Source: Acidovorax soli
Lineage (GTDB): Bacteria > Pseudomonadota > Gammaproteobacteria > Burkholderiales > Burkholderiaceae_C
Length of the DNA stretch: 64,000 nt
Direction: 5' to 3'
Assembly (NCBI RefSeq): GCF_014207955.1
Contig: NZ_JACHLK010000001.1
Span: 620,001 to 684,000 of the forward strand
In this document: piece by piece, positions 1 to 9,556 of the stretch
How the letters are laid out: every line of letters begins with the position of its first letter
Numbering within the stretch: the stretch's first letter is position 1
Translations under genes and position numbers: made by a program
Notes under the pieces: generated by a model
Seen by the model: only the letters and a program-made list of their open reading frames with translations
Databases searched by the model: none
Told to the model about the DNA's origin: nothing

Positions 1-76
1 GCCCAGGCCAGGACCGCCGCGCAAGGGCCACCGCCTCCGGCGGCGGAGCCGAGGCGCGAAGCGATTCAGGGGGTTG
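1..76 (-). repeat. Dispersed Comamonadaceae-type repeat, copy 1 (cut by window edge)
   Basis: Read on the minus strand, this stretch starts directly after the SDR stop codon with CCCCCTGAATCGCTTCGCG and ends with GCCCTTGCGCGGCGG and CCTGGCCTGGGC. The same two blocks, in the same order, bound the intergenic element at 17518-17635. The middle differs: here it is a short CCGCC/GGCGG stem, there a longer hairpin. Shared ends with a variable hairpin core suggest a non-coding, possibly mobile or terminator-like element. It begins right at the gene end, so it may supply the 3' end of the SDR transcript. Confidence 0.6.
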
Positions 77-877
77 TCACTCGTGTTCTCGGCGCTTGCG
101 CGGCCGGCCGGCCAGGGCCTTGTCGAACACCCAGTTGGGCAGCAGGCGCATGAGCTTGGCCACCACGCCCATCTGCCAGGGGATCACGCGGTAGCTGGTG
201 CCTGCGGTGATGGCCCGGAAGGCCTGCTCTGCGAAATCCTCGGCCTGCATGAGGAAGGGCATGCCATAGCGGTTGCCCTGGGTCAGTGGTGTGTCGATGT
301 AGCCGGGCGAGATGGTCACCACACGCACCCCGTGGGGCCGCATCTCGCCACGCAGGCTTTCGCAATAGCTGATGACCGCCGCCTTGCTGCCGCAGTAGGC
401 TCCATGGCCGGGCAGGCCGCGTATGCCGGCCACGCTGCCGATGCCCACGAAGGTGCCGCTTCGGCGCTGCACCATGGCGTCGACGAAGGGGTGGAAAGTG
501 GCGGCCATGCCGATGTTGTTGGTGGCGAAGGTGCGCGCCATGACGTCGATGTCGCCGCGCACCGCGGTGTCCATGCCCACGCTGATGCCGGCATTGGCGA
601 TCACCACGTCGGGCGTGCCCTGGCGCGCGAGGCAGTCATTTCCGGCAGCGACGATGCTGTCCACCACCGAGACGTCGGCGCCGTAGACCTCGTAGTCGGC
701 CGGGTCGATGCCTTGGGCAATGGCCCAGGCCTTGACCTCCTCGGTGCGGCGCGCCACCAGGGCCAGGCGGTAGCCGGCCTGGTGAAAGCGCAGGGCCAGC
801 GCCTGGCCGATGCCGCTGGAGGCGCCGGTGATGAAGGCCAGAAGGGGGCGTGGCTGCGGCGGCTGCTGCAAGGTCAT
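77..877 (-). CDS. SDR family NAD(P)-dependent oxidoreductase
   Basis: This 266-residue classical short-chain dehydrogenase has the cofactor motif TGASSGIG near residue 18, the NAG motif (IANAGIS) and the active-site pair YCGSK, with the catalytic serine in GIGSVAG. The basic C-terminus (RPRKRREHE) follows a hydrophobic stretch, so membrane association is possible. It lies 44 bp downstream of lptC on the same strand and may be co-transcribed with the Kdo/LPS genes. The substrate cannot be told from sequence. The start is an ATG at 877. Confidence 0.85.
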   Translation of the reverse strand: MTLQQPPQPRPLLAFITGASSGIGQALALRFHQAGYRLALVARRTEEVKAWAIAQGIDPADYEVYGADVSVVDSIVAAGNDCLARQGTPDVVIANAGISVGMDTAVRGDIDVMARTFATNNIGMAATFHPFVDAMVQRRSGTFVGIGSVAGIRGLPGHGAYCGSKAAVISYCESLRGEMRPHGVRVVTISPGYIDTPLTQGNRYGMPFLMQAEDFAEQAFRAITAGTSYRVIPWQMGVVAKLMRLLPNWVFDKALAGRPRKRREHE

Positions 878-921
878 GAAGGGCCTTGGTGGTGGGTAAA
901 AGGGTGGCGGCGCGGTGCTGC

Positions 922-1548
922 CTACTTGGCGGAGCCCGGCACGAGCACGCCCTTGACCCGGCCGCGCAGCTGCAGCACCTGGTCGAGGTGGTCGTAGTCC
1001 ATGCCGTCGGCCGTGAAGCGGTCATTGCCCCGGGTCAGGACCACCGGCTTGTCCGAGCGCACGCGTTCGGTCTGGGTGTAGGCATGCAGGAACTCGCTGC
1101 GGAACTCCATGCGCGGCTGGGCGGCCACGCCAGGGCGGGCGGGCAACGGCTCGCGCGTGACGATGGCGTTGCCGAAGAGCTGCACCTCGCTGCCATCGGC
1201 ATTGCTCAGGGCCCGGTTGGCCGTGGCCAGGGTCAGGCGCCCGTCCAGTGCCACCGAGCGCATGCGCGCGTGGTCGATTTCCAGCGTGTCGGTATCGGGA
1301 AAATGCCGCGCCAGATCGCCCTGCACCTCGCTTTGCAGGCGGCCCTTGGCATCGAAGCTCTTGACCGAAAACGCCTTCATCGAATAGTCGGGCTGGTTGC
1401 TGCGGGCCTTTTCGGTGGGCGGTGCCAGGGGCGCGGGCGCGTTGCGCACCAGCCACCAGGTGCCCAGGGCCAGCAGCCCCATGATCATCACCGGCAGGTA
1501 CAGGGTGATGCGCTCCCAGCTCTGGCGCAGCATCTGGCGCCGGCTCAT
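922..1548 (-). CDS. lptC: LPS export ABC transporter periplasmic protein LptC
   Basis: LptC is the inner-membrane-anchored bridge that passes lipopolysaccharide from LptB2FG to LptA. The 208-residue product has one N-terminal membrane anchor (about residues 13-34, rich in L, M and G). A beta-jellyroll-type domain follows, with the typical stretch MKAFSVKSFDAKGRLQSEVQ. The ATG at 1548 is chosen because CGGAGG lies just upstream; the frame extends to 1689 only into kdsC-proximal DNA. It follows kdsC and kdsD on the same strand, the usual proteobacterial order. The expected next gene, lptA, is not next; an SDR gene is. Confidence 0.9.
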   Translation of the reverse strand: MSRRQMLRQSWERITLYLPVMIMGLLALGTWWLVRNAPAPLAPPTEKARSNQPDYSMKAFSVKSFDAKGRLQSEVQGDLARHFPDTDTLEIDHARMRSVALDGRLTLATANRALSNADGSEVQLFGNAIVTREPLPARPGVAAQPRMEFRSEFLHAYTQTERVRSDKPVVLTRGNDRFTADGMDYDHLDQVLQLRGRVKGVLVPGSAK

Positions 1549-1606
1549 GGGCGGCCTCCGGAACGGGGGCCGGATGGGGGCGCGCGGTGGGGCATGGCGG
1601 GGCGCA

Positions 1607-2170
1607 TCATGCGGTGTAGTCTGCCAGCAAGCGGGCATAGTGGCCGGTAGCCACCAGCAGCAGGTCGCACAGTTCGCGTGCCGCGCCATCGCCGCCGCGG
1701 GCGGTGGTCACGTAGTGGGCGTTGTGGCGCACCTCGACCTGGGCATTGGCTGGCGCGCAGGCGAATGCGCTGCGGCGCATCACCGGCAGGTCGGGCCAGT
1801 CGTCGCCCATGGCAGCGGCCTGCTCCCAGGTCAGGCCCAGCCGGGCCAGGATGTCTTCGGCGGCCGGGCGCTTGTCCTCGGTACCGAAGACCGCATGTTC
1901 CACACCCAGCGCCTTCAGGCGCACGCGCAGGGGCGCCGAGTCGCGGCCGGTGATCACGGCGGGCGTGATGCCGGCCTTCTGCAGCAGCTTGAGGCCGTGG
2001 CCGTCCAGGGTGTTGAAGCGCTTGATGGTTTCACCGGCATCGGTGAACAGCAGGCTGCCATCGGTGAGCACACCGTCCACGTCGAAGAAAGCCACGCGCA
2101 CGCCCTGGGCGCGCAGCAGCAGTTCGGGGGCGAAGTTCAGGGCGGGAGGCACGGAAAAGGGGCTCGCCAT
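1607..2170 (-). CDS. kdsC: 3-deoxy-D-manno-octulosonate 8-phosphate phosphatase KdsC
   Basis: KdsC removes phosphate from Kdo-8-phosphate in the pathway to the Kdo sugars of lipid A/LPS. The 187-residue protein is a small C0-type HAD phosphatase. It has the nucleophile motif DVDGVLTDG (Asp30 and Asp32), the ITGRDS motif near residue 73 and the metal-binding GDDWPDL near residue 132. It starts only 3 bp after kdsD ends on the same strand, so the two are almost certainly translated from one message. The length is normal for the family. Confidence 0.95.
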   Translation of the reverse strand: MASPFSVPPALNFAPELLLRAQGVRVAFFDVDGVLTDGSLLFTDAGETIKRFNTLDGHGLKLLQKAGITPAVITGRDSAPLRVRLKALGVEHAVFGTEDKRPAAEDILARLGLTWEQAAAMGDDWPDLPVMRRSAFACAPANAQVEVRHNAHYVTTARGGDGAARELCDLLLVATGHYARLLADYTA

Positions 2171-2173
2171 GGC

Positions 2174-3166
2174 TCAGATCACCTTGGCGCGCATCAGGTC
2201 GCCGATGTGCACCACGCCGGTGAGCGCGCCGGCGGCGTCCACCACCAGCACGCTGGTGATGCTGTGGGCCTCCATGAGCTCGGCGGCATCCACGGCCAGG
2301 GCGTCCGGGGCGATGCGCCGGGGCGAGGGGTGCATCACCTCGGCCGCGGTGGCGGCGCGCAGGTCGGCGCCGGCCTCGATGCGCCGGCGCAGGTCGCCGT
2401 CGGTGAAGATGCCCAGGATCTGCCCCGCGGCATCGACGATGGCCGAGGCGCCCAGGCCCTTGGCGCTCATTTCGCGCATCAGCTCGCTGAAGGAGGCGTC
2501 TGGCGCCACGCGCGGCACGTCGCCACCCGAACGCATGACGTCGCTCACATGGGTCAGCAGCTTGCGGCCGAGCGCACCACCAGGGTGCGAACGCGCGAAG
2601 TCCTCGGGCCGGAAGCCCCGTGCATCGAGCAGGGCCACGGCCAGGGCGTCGCCCATGGCCAGTTGGGCCGTGGTGCTGGCGGTGGGCGCCAGGTTCAGCG
2701 GGCAGGCCTCGCGGTCCACGCTGCAGTCCAGCACCAGGTCGGCATGGCGTGCCAGGGTGGAGTCGAGCCCGCCGGTCAGGGCCAGGAGGGGCACGCCGAG
2801 CCGCTTGAGCACCGGCAGGATGGCGGTGAGCTCGCCGCTCTCGCCGCTGTTGGAGATGGCCAGCACCATGTCGTGCTCGGTCACCATGCCCAGGTCGCCA
2901 TGGCTGGCCTCGCCCGGGTGCACAAAAAACGCCGGGGTGCCCGTGGAGGCCAGGGTGGCGGCAATCTTGCGGCCCACATGGCCGCTCTTGCCCATGCCCA
3001 TCACGACCACGCGGCCACGGATGGTCAGCGCCATCTGCACCGCCTGGGCAAAGCGCGCGTCCACGCGCGCGGCCAGCCCGTTCAGGGCGGCGGCTTCGAT
3101 GTCGAAGGTTTCTCGGGCCAGGCGCAGCGCCTGATCGGCATCGAAAGGGGGAAGAACGGCGGTCAT
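2174..3166 (-). CDS. kdsD: D-arabinose 5-phosphate isomerase KdsD (KpsF/GutQ family)
   Basis: This enzyme makes arabinose 5-phosphate from ribulose 5-phosphate, the first step towards Kdo. The 330-residue protein has an N-terminal SIS sugar-isomerase domain (GMGKSGHVG near residue 57, ISNSGESGE near residue 106). A pair of CBS domains follows in the last 130 residues (VMRSGGDVP...IFTDGDLRR...SVLVVDAAG). The length and domain order match the family. It heads the kdsD-kdsC-lptC operon and is divergent from the Kef-type antiporter, with 49 bp between the two starts. Confidence 0.95.
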   Translation of the reverse strand: MTAVLPPFDADQALRLARETFDIEAAALNGLAARVDARFAQAVQMALTIRGRVVVMGMGKSGHVGRKIAATLASTGTPAFFVHPGEASHGDLGMVTEHDMVLAISNSGESGELTAILPVLKRLGVPLLALTGGLDSTLARHADLVLDCSVDREACPLNLAPTASTTAQLAMGDALAVALLDARGFRPEDFARSHPGGALGRKLLTHVSDVMRSGGDVPRVAPDASFSELMREMSAKGLGASAIVDAAGQILGIFTDGDLRRRIEAGADLRAATAAEVMHPSPRRIAPDALAVDAAELMEAHSITSVLVVDAAGALTGVVHIGDLMRAKVI

Positions 3167-3215
3167 GCGCGAGATTCTATCGACCGGCCTGCCTGCGCTC
3201 GGATAGCATCAGCCT

Positions 3216-5201
3216 ATGTCCTCACTCGCCCTCACCCTGCTCTACCTGCTGGCCGCGGTGCTGGGCGTGGTGGCTTGCCGCAGCCTGAAATTGCCGCCCA
3301 TGCTGGGCTACCTGGCTGCGGGCGTGCTCATCGGCCCCCATGCGCTGGCCCTGGCGCAGAACTCCGAGGGCGTGCGCCACCTGGGTGAATTCGGCGTGGT
3401 GTTCCTGATGTTCGCCATCGGGCTGGAGTTCAGCCTGCCCAAGCTGCGCGCCATGCGCCGCCAGGTGTTCGGCCTGGGGCTCATGCAGGTGGTCGTGACC
3501 ATGACCCTGGCCACCGTCGGCTCGCTGCTCCTGGCCAAACTGCTGGGCGGTGTGTGGGACATGGGCTGGCAGACGGCGCTGGCCCTGTCCGGCGTCATGG
3601 CCATGAGCAGCACGGCCATCGTGGTCAAGCTCATGGCCGAGCGTGCCGAGCTGGAGAGCGAGCACGGCCGCAACGTCATGGGCATCCTGCTGTTCCAGGA
3701 CCTGGCCGTGGTGCCGCTGCTGGTGCTGATCCCGGCGCTCGGCTCGTCGCCCGACAAGCTGCTGGTGGCACTCGCCTGGGCCCTGCTCAAGGCCACGGTG
3801 CTGGTGGGCCTGCTGCTCACGGGCGGCCAGCGCGTGATGCGCTGGTGGCTGACCCTGGTGGCACGCCGCAAGAGCGAAGAGCTGTTCATGCTCAACCTGC
3901 TGCTCATCACCCTGGGCCTGGCCTGGCTGACCGAGGTGGCCGGCCTGAGCCTCGCGCTCGGGGCCTTCATCGCAGGCGTGCTGGTGTCCGAGACCGAGTA
4001 CAGCCACCAGGTGGGCACCGACATCCGTCCCTTCCACGACGTGCTGCTCGGGCTGTTCTTCATCACCATCGGCATGATGCTGGATTGGCACATCCTGGTG
4101 GACCGCTGGGGCCTGGTGCTGGCGCTGCTGGTGGTGCCGATCACGCTCAAGCTGGTGGTCATCCTGGTGCTGGCGCGCGGCATGGGTGCGACCACCGGGG
4201 TCTCGCTGCGCACCGGGCTGTACCTGGCGCAGGCAGGCGAGTTCGGCTTCGTGCTGCTGTCGCTGGCACAGACCAACAACCTGGTGCAGCCCGCGCTCAT
4301 GAACCCCATCCTCGCGGCCATGGTGCTGTCCATGCTGGCCACGCCCTTCCTCATCATGTACAGCAACCGCATCGTGATGAAGCTGGTGGCCAGCGACTGG
4401 CTGCAGCAATCGCTGCAGATGACGACCATCGCGCGCAAGTCCATCAACACGAGCAAGCACGTGATCATCTGCGGCTACGGCCGTTCGGGCCAGAACCTGG
4501 CGCGCATGCTCGAGCATGAGGGCATCCCCTACATGGCACTCGACCTGGACCCGGACCGCGTGCGCCAGGCCGCCGCCGCCGGCGACTCCGTGGTCTACGG
4601 CGATGCCACGCGCCTGCAGGCGCTCATGGCGGCCGGCCTGGTGCGTGCCAGTGCCGTGGCCGTGACCTACATCGATGTGCCCGCGGCGCTCAAGGTGCTG
4701 GCCAATACCCGGTCCCACGCGCCCCAGGTGCCGGTGGTGGTGCGCACGCAGGACGACCTGCACCTGGACAAGCTGCAGGAAGCCGGCGCCACCGAGGTCG
4801 TGCCCGAGGCCATCGAGGGCTCGCTCATGCTCGCCAGCCACGCCCTGGCCCTGGTCGGCGTGCCCATGCGCCGCGTGTTGCGCCTGGTGCAAGACCAGCG
4901 CGACGCGCGCTACAACCTGCTGCGGGGCTACTTCCATGGCGCCGACGACGACACCGTCAACGAGCGCGACCAGGAGCGCCTGGCCACCGTGAGCCTGCCC
5001 TCGGGTGCCAAGGCCCTGGGCCAGCTGCTGGGCGACCTGGCCCTGCCGGCCATGGGCGTGCGCGTGGTCAACCTGCGCCGCGCCAATGGCCATGTCAGCG
5101 CCGCCGTGGACGATGCAGCCCTGGCCGAGGGCGACACCCTGGTGCTCTCGGGCCACCCTGCAGCGCTGAGCCTGGCCGAGGCCAAACTCCTGAAAGGCTG
5201 A
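3216..5201 (+). CDS. Kef-type monovalent cation:proton antiporter (CPA2) with RCK domains
   Basis: This 661-residue inner-membrane protein has about twelve hydrophobic segments over residues 1-390. The Na+/H+ exchanger-type core includes GEFGVVFLMFAIGLEF and the FFITIGMML stretch. A cytoplasmic RCK-N/TrkA-N domain begins at about residue 412, with the nucleotide-binding motif GYGRSGQNLA at about 418. An RCK-C domain ends the protein. Such proteins move K+ or Na+ against protons and are gated through the Rossmann domain. A -10-like TAGCAT ends 6 bp before the ATG. It could be called KefB, KefC or YbaL; the sequence does not settle which. Confidence 0.88.
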   Translation: MSSLALTLLYLLAAVLGVVACRSLKLPPMLGYLAAGVLIGPHALALAQNSEGVRHLGEFGVVFLMFAIGLEFSLPKLRAMRRQVFGLGLMQVVVTMTLATVGSLLLAKLLGGVWDMGWQTALALSGVMAMSSTAIVVKLMAERAELESEHGRNVMGILLFQDLAVVPLLVLIPALGSSPDKLLVALAWALLKATVLVGLLLTGGQRVMRWWLTLVARRKSEELFMLNLLLITLGLAWLTEVAGLSLALGAFIAGVLVSETEYSHQVGTDIRPFHDVLLGLFFITIGMMLDWHILVDRWGLVLALLVVPITLKLVVILVLARGMGATTGVSLRTGLYLAQAGEFGFVLLSLAQTNNLVQPALMNPILAAMVLSMLATPFLIMYSNRIVMKLVASDWLQQSLQMTTIARKSINTSKHVIICGYGRSGQNLARMLEHEGIPYMALDLDPDRVRQAAAAGDSVVYGDATRLQALMAAGLVRASAVAVTYIDVPAALKVLANTRSHAPQVPVVVRTQDDLHLDKLQEAGATEVVPEAIEGSLMLASHALALVGVPMRRVLRLVQDQRDARYNLLRGYFHGADDDTVNERDQERLATVSLPSGAKALGQLLGDLALPAMGVRVVNLRRANGHVSAAVDDAALAEGDTLVLSGHPAALSLAEAKLLKG

Positions 5202-5202
5202 C

Positions 5203-5226
5203 AGCCCTCAGCCGGGCTGCAGGGCT
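5203..5226. terminator. Possible bidirectional hairpin between convergent genes
   Basis: AGCCCT-C-AGCC pairs imperfectly with GGCT-GC-AGGGCT across the 6 bp between two convergent stop codons. The hairpin overlaps the end of the GGDEF-EAL gene. There is no T-run, so intrinsic termination is only a possibility. Confidence 0.3.
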
Positions 5227-8200
5227 TCCGCAGGCCCCGGCCGGCCGAACAGGTAGCCCTGGAACTGCTGGCAGCCGTTGCGCAGCAGGAAGTCGTGCTG
5301 GCCCTCGGTCTCCACGCCCTCGGCCACCACGTCCAGGCCCAGGCTGTGGGCCAGGGCCACGATGGTGCAGGCGATGGCCGCATCGTTGGGGTCGGTGAGC
5401 ACGTCGCGCACGAAGCTCTGGTCGATCTTGAGCTGGTCCAGTGGCAGGCGCTTGAGGTAGGCCAGCGAGGAGTAGCCGGTGCCGAAATCATCGAGTGAGA
5501 AGCCCACGCCCAGGTTGCGCAGCACCTGCATCTTCACGATGCTCTCCTCCACGTCGGTGAGCAGCAGGCTTTCGGTCAGCTCCAGCTTGAGCCGCGCCGG
5601 GTCGGCGCCCGTGGTGTAGAGCGCCTGCAGCACCTGGGGCACGAATTCGGTGTGGCGGAACTCCTGGGCGCTCACGTTCACGGCCACGGTCCACCCCTTG
5701 GTGGCGCTCTCGCGGTTCCAGCGCGCCAACTGCTCGCAGGCCAGGTGCAGCACGCGCTGGCCCAGCGGCAGGATCAGGCCGGTCTGCTCGGCCAGCGGGA
5801 TGAACTGGCCCGGCGGCACCATGCCGCGCTGCGGGTGCTGCCAGCGCACCAGGGCTTCGGCGCCCATGGTCTGGCCCGCGGCATTGACGACCGGCTGGTA
5901 GTGCAGCAGGAACTCGTTGCGCTGGATGCCCTGGCGGATGTCGCCTTCGAGCGCCGAGCGCGCCGTGGCCGCCGCCTGCATGGCCGGGTCGAAGAAGCAC
6001 AGCGTGTTGCGCCCCTGGGCCTTGGCCTGGTACATCGCCAGGTCGGCGCGCTTGAGCAGCTCGTTGACGGGCTGCTCGCGGTCGTGGAACAGCGCGATGC
6101 CGATGCTGGGCGTGCTGTGCAGCTCGCTGCCGTCCATGTCGTAGGGCTCGTTGAGGGCCTGCAGCACCTTCTGCGCCACGGCCTCCGACTCGACGGCGGC
6201 CCCGGTCTCCTCGCTGCTCAGCCCCTGCAGCACCACCACGAACTCATCGCCCCCCAGGCGCGCCACGGTGTCGGTGGCGCGCACGCTGGCGCGCAGGCGC
6301 TCGCCCACCTGCACCAGCAGGCGGTCGCCCCACTCGTGGCCCATGGTGTCGTTGATGCCCTTGAAGTTGTCCAGGTCCAGGAACAGCAGGGCGCCATGCT
6401 GGCCCTCGCGCTCGCAGGCCGTGGCCGCGCGCTCCAGCCGGTCCAGCAGCAGGCGCCGGTTGGGCAGCTTGGTGAGTTCGTCGTAGAAGGCCAGGCGCTG
6501 GATCTCGGCCTCGGCACGCTTGCGCTCGGTGATGTCGCGCGCCAGCCCGCGGTAGCCGGTGAACTCGCCCTCGGCATTGAAGATCGGCTCGCCGCTGATG
6601 GACACCCAGATCGGCTCGCCGGCCGCGGTCGTGCGCTGGATCTCGAAATTGCGGAACACCTGGCGCTGCGCGAGCTGCTCGCGGTGGGCGCGCCACTGGC
6701 CTTCGTCGGCAAAGGTGTTGGGCAGTTCCCAGCGCGCAAGGCCGAAGAGCTGCTCGTCGGTCATGTCCATCTTGGCCTGCGGGCTGCCTTCGGTGCGCAC
6801 GAAGCGGAACTCGGCATCCTGCTCCCAGTACCAGTCGGAGGACAGCTGGGTGAGGCTGCGCCAGCGCGCCTCGCTCTCGCGCAGGGCTTCCAGTGCGCCC
6901 AGGTAGTCGGTCACGTCGGTGAAGGTGCGCACGCGCCCGCCGTCCTCCAGCGGGCGTGTGCGTACCTCGATGAAGCGGCCGGCCACGGTGCGGCGGATGT
7001 AGCTGTCCGGCATGGTCAGCTTGCCCCCGTGCGCGGCGTATTCGGCGCCCACGTAGTCGCGGGCCTTGGACTCGATCAGCTGGAAGCCCGTGCCGAAGTC
7101 CCCGCGCTCGGTCTGGAAGCGCACCACCTCTTCCACCCGGGGCTCGCCCGCGAGCAGCGCTTCGGGCAGGTTCAAGAGCTCCAGGTAGCGCTGGTTGTAG
7201 ACGCGGATGCGGCCCTCGCCATCGACCTTGGTGATGCCCTGTGAGACGCTGGCCAGCGTGCTCTGCAGCGCCCGGGTCTTTTCGGCCAGCAGCTCGCTGG
7301 TGCGCGCCAGCTCCTCCTCCACCTGGCGGCGCGCGAGCTCGGCGCGGCGTGCCAGCTCCAGCTGGCCCACGGTGTTCAGCAGCGGCTGCAGGAACTGCAC
7401 GTCGGCCGCGGTGTAGCCCTCGGGCCGGTTGGCCAGCCCGACCACGGCGACCAGCTCGCCCGAGGCCAGGATGGGCAGGCCCAGGTAAGAGACCACGGGC
7501 GCATGCCCGGGCGGCATGCCGGCGCTGCGCTGCTCCCCCTGGGCGTTGTGGACGATCACCGGCGCCTCGGTCTGCATCGCCTGGCCCGGCAGGGAGTCGA
7601 GGTCATCGAAGACCCGGCCCTCCTCCGCATCCCGGGTGTAGCGTGCGCGCGTGGCCTCGTCCCAGGCCACGTCGGTCATGGAGTGCATGCGCAGAAAGGG
7701 CCGGCCCTCGGCCGTGCGCTGCACCTGCCCGACCAGCCCGAGCTGGCTGCCGGTCAGCTCCATGAGCTCGTGCAACAGGGCATCGAACGCCGCGCGCGGG
7801 GCCGAGCTGGCGATGAACACGGCCTGCGCACGCGAGATCGCCTGCAGCAGGCGGTGCTGGCGCGCCAGCATGGCCTCGGCGGCGCGCCGCGCACGCACGC
7901 TGCTGCTGCGCTCGAGCACGGCCTCGATCTGCGCGGGCAGGGCCAGCAGGTAGTTGCAGCCGGGGTCGCGGATGGTGAAGTCGGCAAAGCCATGGCGCAT
8001 GGCGTGGGCCGCCTGCGCATCGGCCCCGGCGTCCACGATGATCAGGGCCGGGACGCGGCCCATGTGCTCCAGCACGTCGTAGGCCGAGCCGTCGGTGAAG
8101 TGCTGGCAGACCAGCACGATGTCCGGCACATGGTCCTTGAGCCACAGCTGCGCCTGTGTCAGCGATGGGGCCACGTGGGCCCGCCAGCCCAGCCAGGGAT

Positions 8201-8270
8201 CGACCAGTGCATCCACAAGCGCCCGTGCGTGCTCTCGGTCGTCTTCGATCAACAGGACGGAGATGGGCAT
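5208..8270 (-). CDS. Pseudo-receiver/GAF/PAS/GGDEF/EAL cyclic-di-GMP signalling protein
   Basis: This 1020-residue soluble protein has five parts: a receiver-like domain (1-120), a GAF domain (about 130-320), two PAS-type domains (about 340-590), a GGDEF domain (about 595-765) and an EAL domain (about 775-1015). The GGDEF motif (RLGGDEF, about residue 675) and the EAL set (EALVRW about 804, [28 protein letters not shown]) look complete, so both synthesis and hydrolysis of c-di-GMP are possible. The receiver keeps the acidic pair (IEDD) but has Cys55 where the phosphorylated Asp should be. It also has Arg in place of the conserved Lys, so it should not be phosphorylated. Confidence 0.92.
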   Translation of the reverse strand: MPISVLLIEDDREHARALVDALVDPWLGWRAHVAPSLTQAQLWLKDHVPDIVLVCQHFTDGSAYDVLEHMGRVPALIIVDAGADAQAAHAMRHGFADFTIRDPGCNYLLALPAQIEAVLERSSSVRARRAAEAMLARQHRLLQAISRAQAVFIASSAPRAAFDALLHELMELTGSQLGLVGQVQRTAEGRPFLRMHSMTDVAWDEATRARYTRDAEEGRVFDDLDSLPGQAMQTEAPVIVHNAQGEQRSAGMPPGHAPVVSYLGLPILASGELVAVVGLANRPEGYTAADVQFLQPLLNTVGQLELARRAELARRQVEEELARTSELLAEKTRALQSTLASVSQGITKVDGEGRIRVYNQRYLELLNLPEALLAGEPRVEEVVRFQTERGDFGTGFQLIESKARDYVGAEYAAHGGKLTMPDSYIRRTVAGRFIEVRTRPLEDGGRVRTFTDVTDYLGALEALRESEARWRSLTQLSSDWYWEQDAEFRFVRTEGSPQAKMDMTDEQLFGLARWELPNTFADEGQWRAHREQLAQRQVFRNFEIQRTTAAGEPIWVSISGEPIFNAEGEFTGYRGLARDITERKRAEAEIQRLAFYDELTKLPNRRLLLDRLERAATACEREGQHGALLFLDLDNFKGINDTMGHEWGDRLLVQVGERLRASVRATDTVARLGGDEFVVVLQGLSSEETGAAVESEAVAQKVLQALNEPYDMDGSELHSTPSIGIALFHDREQPVNELLKRADLAMYQAKAQGRNTLCFFDPAMQAAATARSALEGDIRQGIQRNEFLLHYQPVVNAAGQTMGAEALVRWQHPQRGMVPPGQFIPLAEQTGLILPLGQRVLHLACEQLARWNRESATKGWTVAVNVSAQEFRHTEFVPQVLQALYTTGADPARLKLELTESLLLTDVEESIVKMQVLRNLGVGFSLDDFGTGYSSLAYLKRLPLDQLKIDQSFVRDVLTDPNDAAIACTIVALAHSLGLDVVAEGVETEGQHDFLLRNGCQQFQGYLFGRPGPAEALQPG

Positions 8271-8417
8271 GGCCGATCTGGCTTATTTCTCAAGTCAAAT
8301 GGAGTCAGCCTGCAGGCTGCAGGTGTAACGAAGACCCATTATGGGCCCGCATTTGCGGCCACAGGCCGGGTGCTGGTGTTTACACTCGCCCCCTTTGTGC
8401 CATCCGCCCCACACCCC

Positions 8418-8972
8418 ATGCAGCCCCTCAGCGTCAACCAGTACCTGCGCCAGCACATCCGCACCGTGCCCGACTGGCCGGCCCCCGGCGTGCAGTTCCG
8501 CGACATCACGCCGCTGCTGCAGGACCCCAAGGTCTTTCGCGTCTTGATCGATGCCTTCGTGCACCGCTACATGGACAAGGCCCTGCGCCCGGATGTGGTG
8601 GCCGGGCTTGATGCGCGCGGCTTCATCCTCGGGGCCGTGGTGGCCTACGAACTCAATGTGGGCTTCGTGCCGATCCGCAAGAAGGGCAAGCTGCCCTTCA
8701 CCACGGTGGAGGAAACCTACGAACTCGAATACGGCAGTGCCACGGTGGAGCTGCACACCGATGCTGTCAAGCCCGGCGACCGCGTGCTGCTGATCGACGA
8801 CCTCATCGCCACGGGCGGCACCATGATGGCCGGCCGGCGCCTGCTGGAGAAGCTGGGCGCCACCGTGACCGAGGGCGCGGCCATCGTCGACCTGCCCGAG
8901 CTGGGTGGTTCGCAGCGCCTCAAGGAATCGGGCCTGCCGCTCTACACCCTGGTCGACTTCGCAGGGCACTGA
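8418..8972 (+). CDS. apt: Adenine phosphoribosyltransferase
   Basis: Apt joins adenine to PRPP to make AMP in purine salvage in the cytoplasm. The 184-residue product has the PRPP-binding motif [13 protein letters not shown] near residue 125 and the family stretch [11 protein letters not shown] near residue 26. The ATG at 8418 gives the normal family length; the longer open frame upstream has no family similarity. The gene is divergent from the GGDEF-EAL gene, with 147 bp between the starts that must hold both promoters. Confidence 0.95.
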   Translation: MQPLSVNQYLRQHIRTVPDWPAPGVQFRDITPLLQDPKVFRVLIDAFVHRYMDKALRPDVVAGLDARGFILGAVVAYELNVGFVPIRKKGKLPFTTVEETYELEYGSATVELHTDAVKPGDRVLLIDDLIATGGTMMAGRRLLEKLGATVTEGAAIVDLPELGGSQRLKESGLPLYTLVDFAGH

Positions 8973-9053
8973 CCGGCCCCCGCGCTCACTGCGTCTGCGC
9001 GTAGGCCGCCAGCGCCTGCTGCAGCCATTGGGTGAAGTGCCTGCGCATGGCTG

Positions 9054-9308
9054 TCACGCTGCGGCAGGCAAGGCATCGACAGCGCTGGCAGCGCGGCGGC
9101 GTGCCGCGCGGTCCCAGGCCTTTTCATGGAAGAAGAAGGCCACGGCCTGTACCGTGGGTTCGAGCAGGCTCAGCGTGAGCGAAGCCCAGAGGTTGCCCGT
9201 GACGGCATAGGCCACCATGGCGGCCACGCTGATGTGGATCAGGTAGTAGCTGCCGGTCTTCAGGAGCATGGTCTTGTTCTGCTGGGCGATCTGGCGGATG
9301 CGGGCCAT
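9054..9308 (-). CDS. DUF2061 family small membrane protein
   Basis: This 84-residue protein has two hydrophobic segments (about residues 18-38 and 40-58). Its family-like stretches are KTGSYYLIHISVAAMVAYAVTG and EPTVQAVAFFFHEKAWDR. DUF2061 has no assigned function. AAAGGAC precedes the ATG at 9308 at good spacing. The gene stands alone. A perfect 7-bp inverted repeat about 90 bp upstream (9397-9416) may be its operator. Confidence 0.82.
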   Translation of the reverse strand: MARIRQIAQQNKTMLLKTGSYYLIHISVAAMVAYAVTGNLWASLTLSLLEPTVQAVAFFFHEKAWDRAARRRAASAVDALPAAA

Positions 9309-9396
9309 GGGGGTGTCCTTTCATTCATGCGTGCGGCAGTGCCGCCGGTCATGAAATGGTAGGCATTCGCAATAGCCAAGGCCAATTGAGTTCGGC

Positions 9397-9416
9397 TAGT
9401 TTCAGCATTGAAACTA
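9397..9416. promoter_or_regulatory. Perfect inverted repeat, operator candidate
   Basis: TAGTTTC-agcatt-GAAACTA is a perfect 7-6-7 inverted repeat in the 248-bp gap between the DUF2061 gene and the SPFH gene. It sits nearer the DUF2061 start and could be the site of a dimeric (for example LysR-type) regulator. No regulator gene is adjacent. Confidence 0.4.
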
Positions 9417-9488
9417 TTGATTGCGGGGTGACGGGCACGGTGGGGCCATAGCGTTAATTCCGTCACGCAGTGGGGAATCAAAATGCCC

Positions 9489-9516
9489 TTGGCGGCGCCA
9501 ACCCCGTTGCTATGAT
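9489..9516 (+). promoter_or_regulatory. Sigma-70-like promoter of the SPFH/DUF4178/DUF350 operon
   Basis: TTGGCG and TATGAT are separated by 16 bp, and the -10 ends 40 bp before the ATG at 9557. GGGAGC lies just before that ATG as the ribosome site. This is one of the clearer housekeeping-type promoters in the window. Confidence 0.5.
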
Positions 9517-9556
9517 GGTCATCTTTTCAACTGCGGCAACGCATTAGGGAGCAGAC

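Noticed and set aside
3222-5156. A 644-codon open frame opposite the Kef-type antiporter gene
   Set aside because: The product is a low-complexity His/Gln/Gly-rich string with no family features. It is a GC-driven shadow of a well-supported gene.
8986-9048. A 20-codon minus-strand frame (starting MRRHFTQWLQQALAAYAQTQ) between apt and the DUF2061 gene
   Set aside because: The peptide looks protein-like, but it has no ribosome site and no recognised family, and it could be a remnant or chance. Not annotated as a gene.
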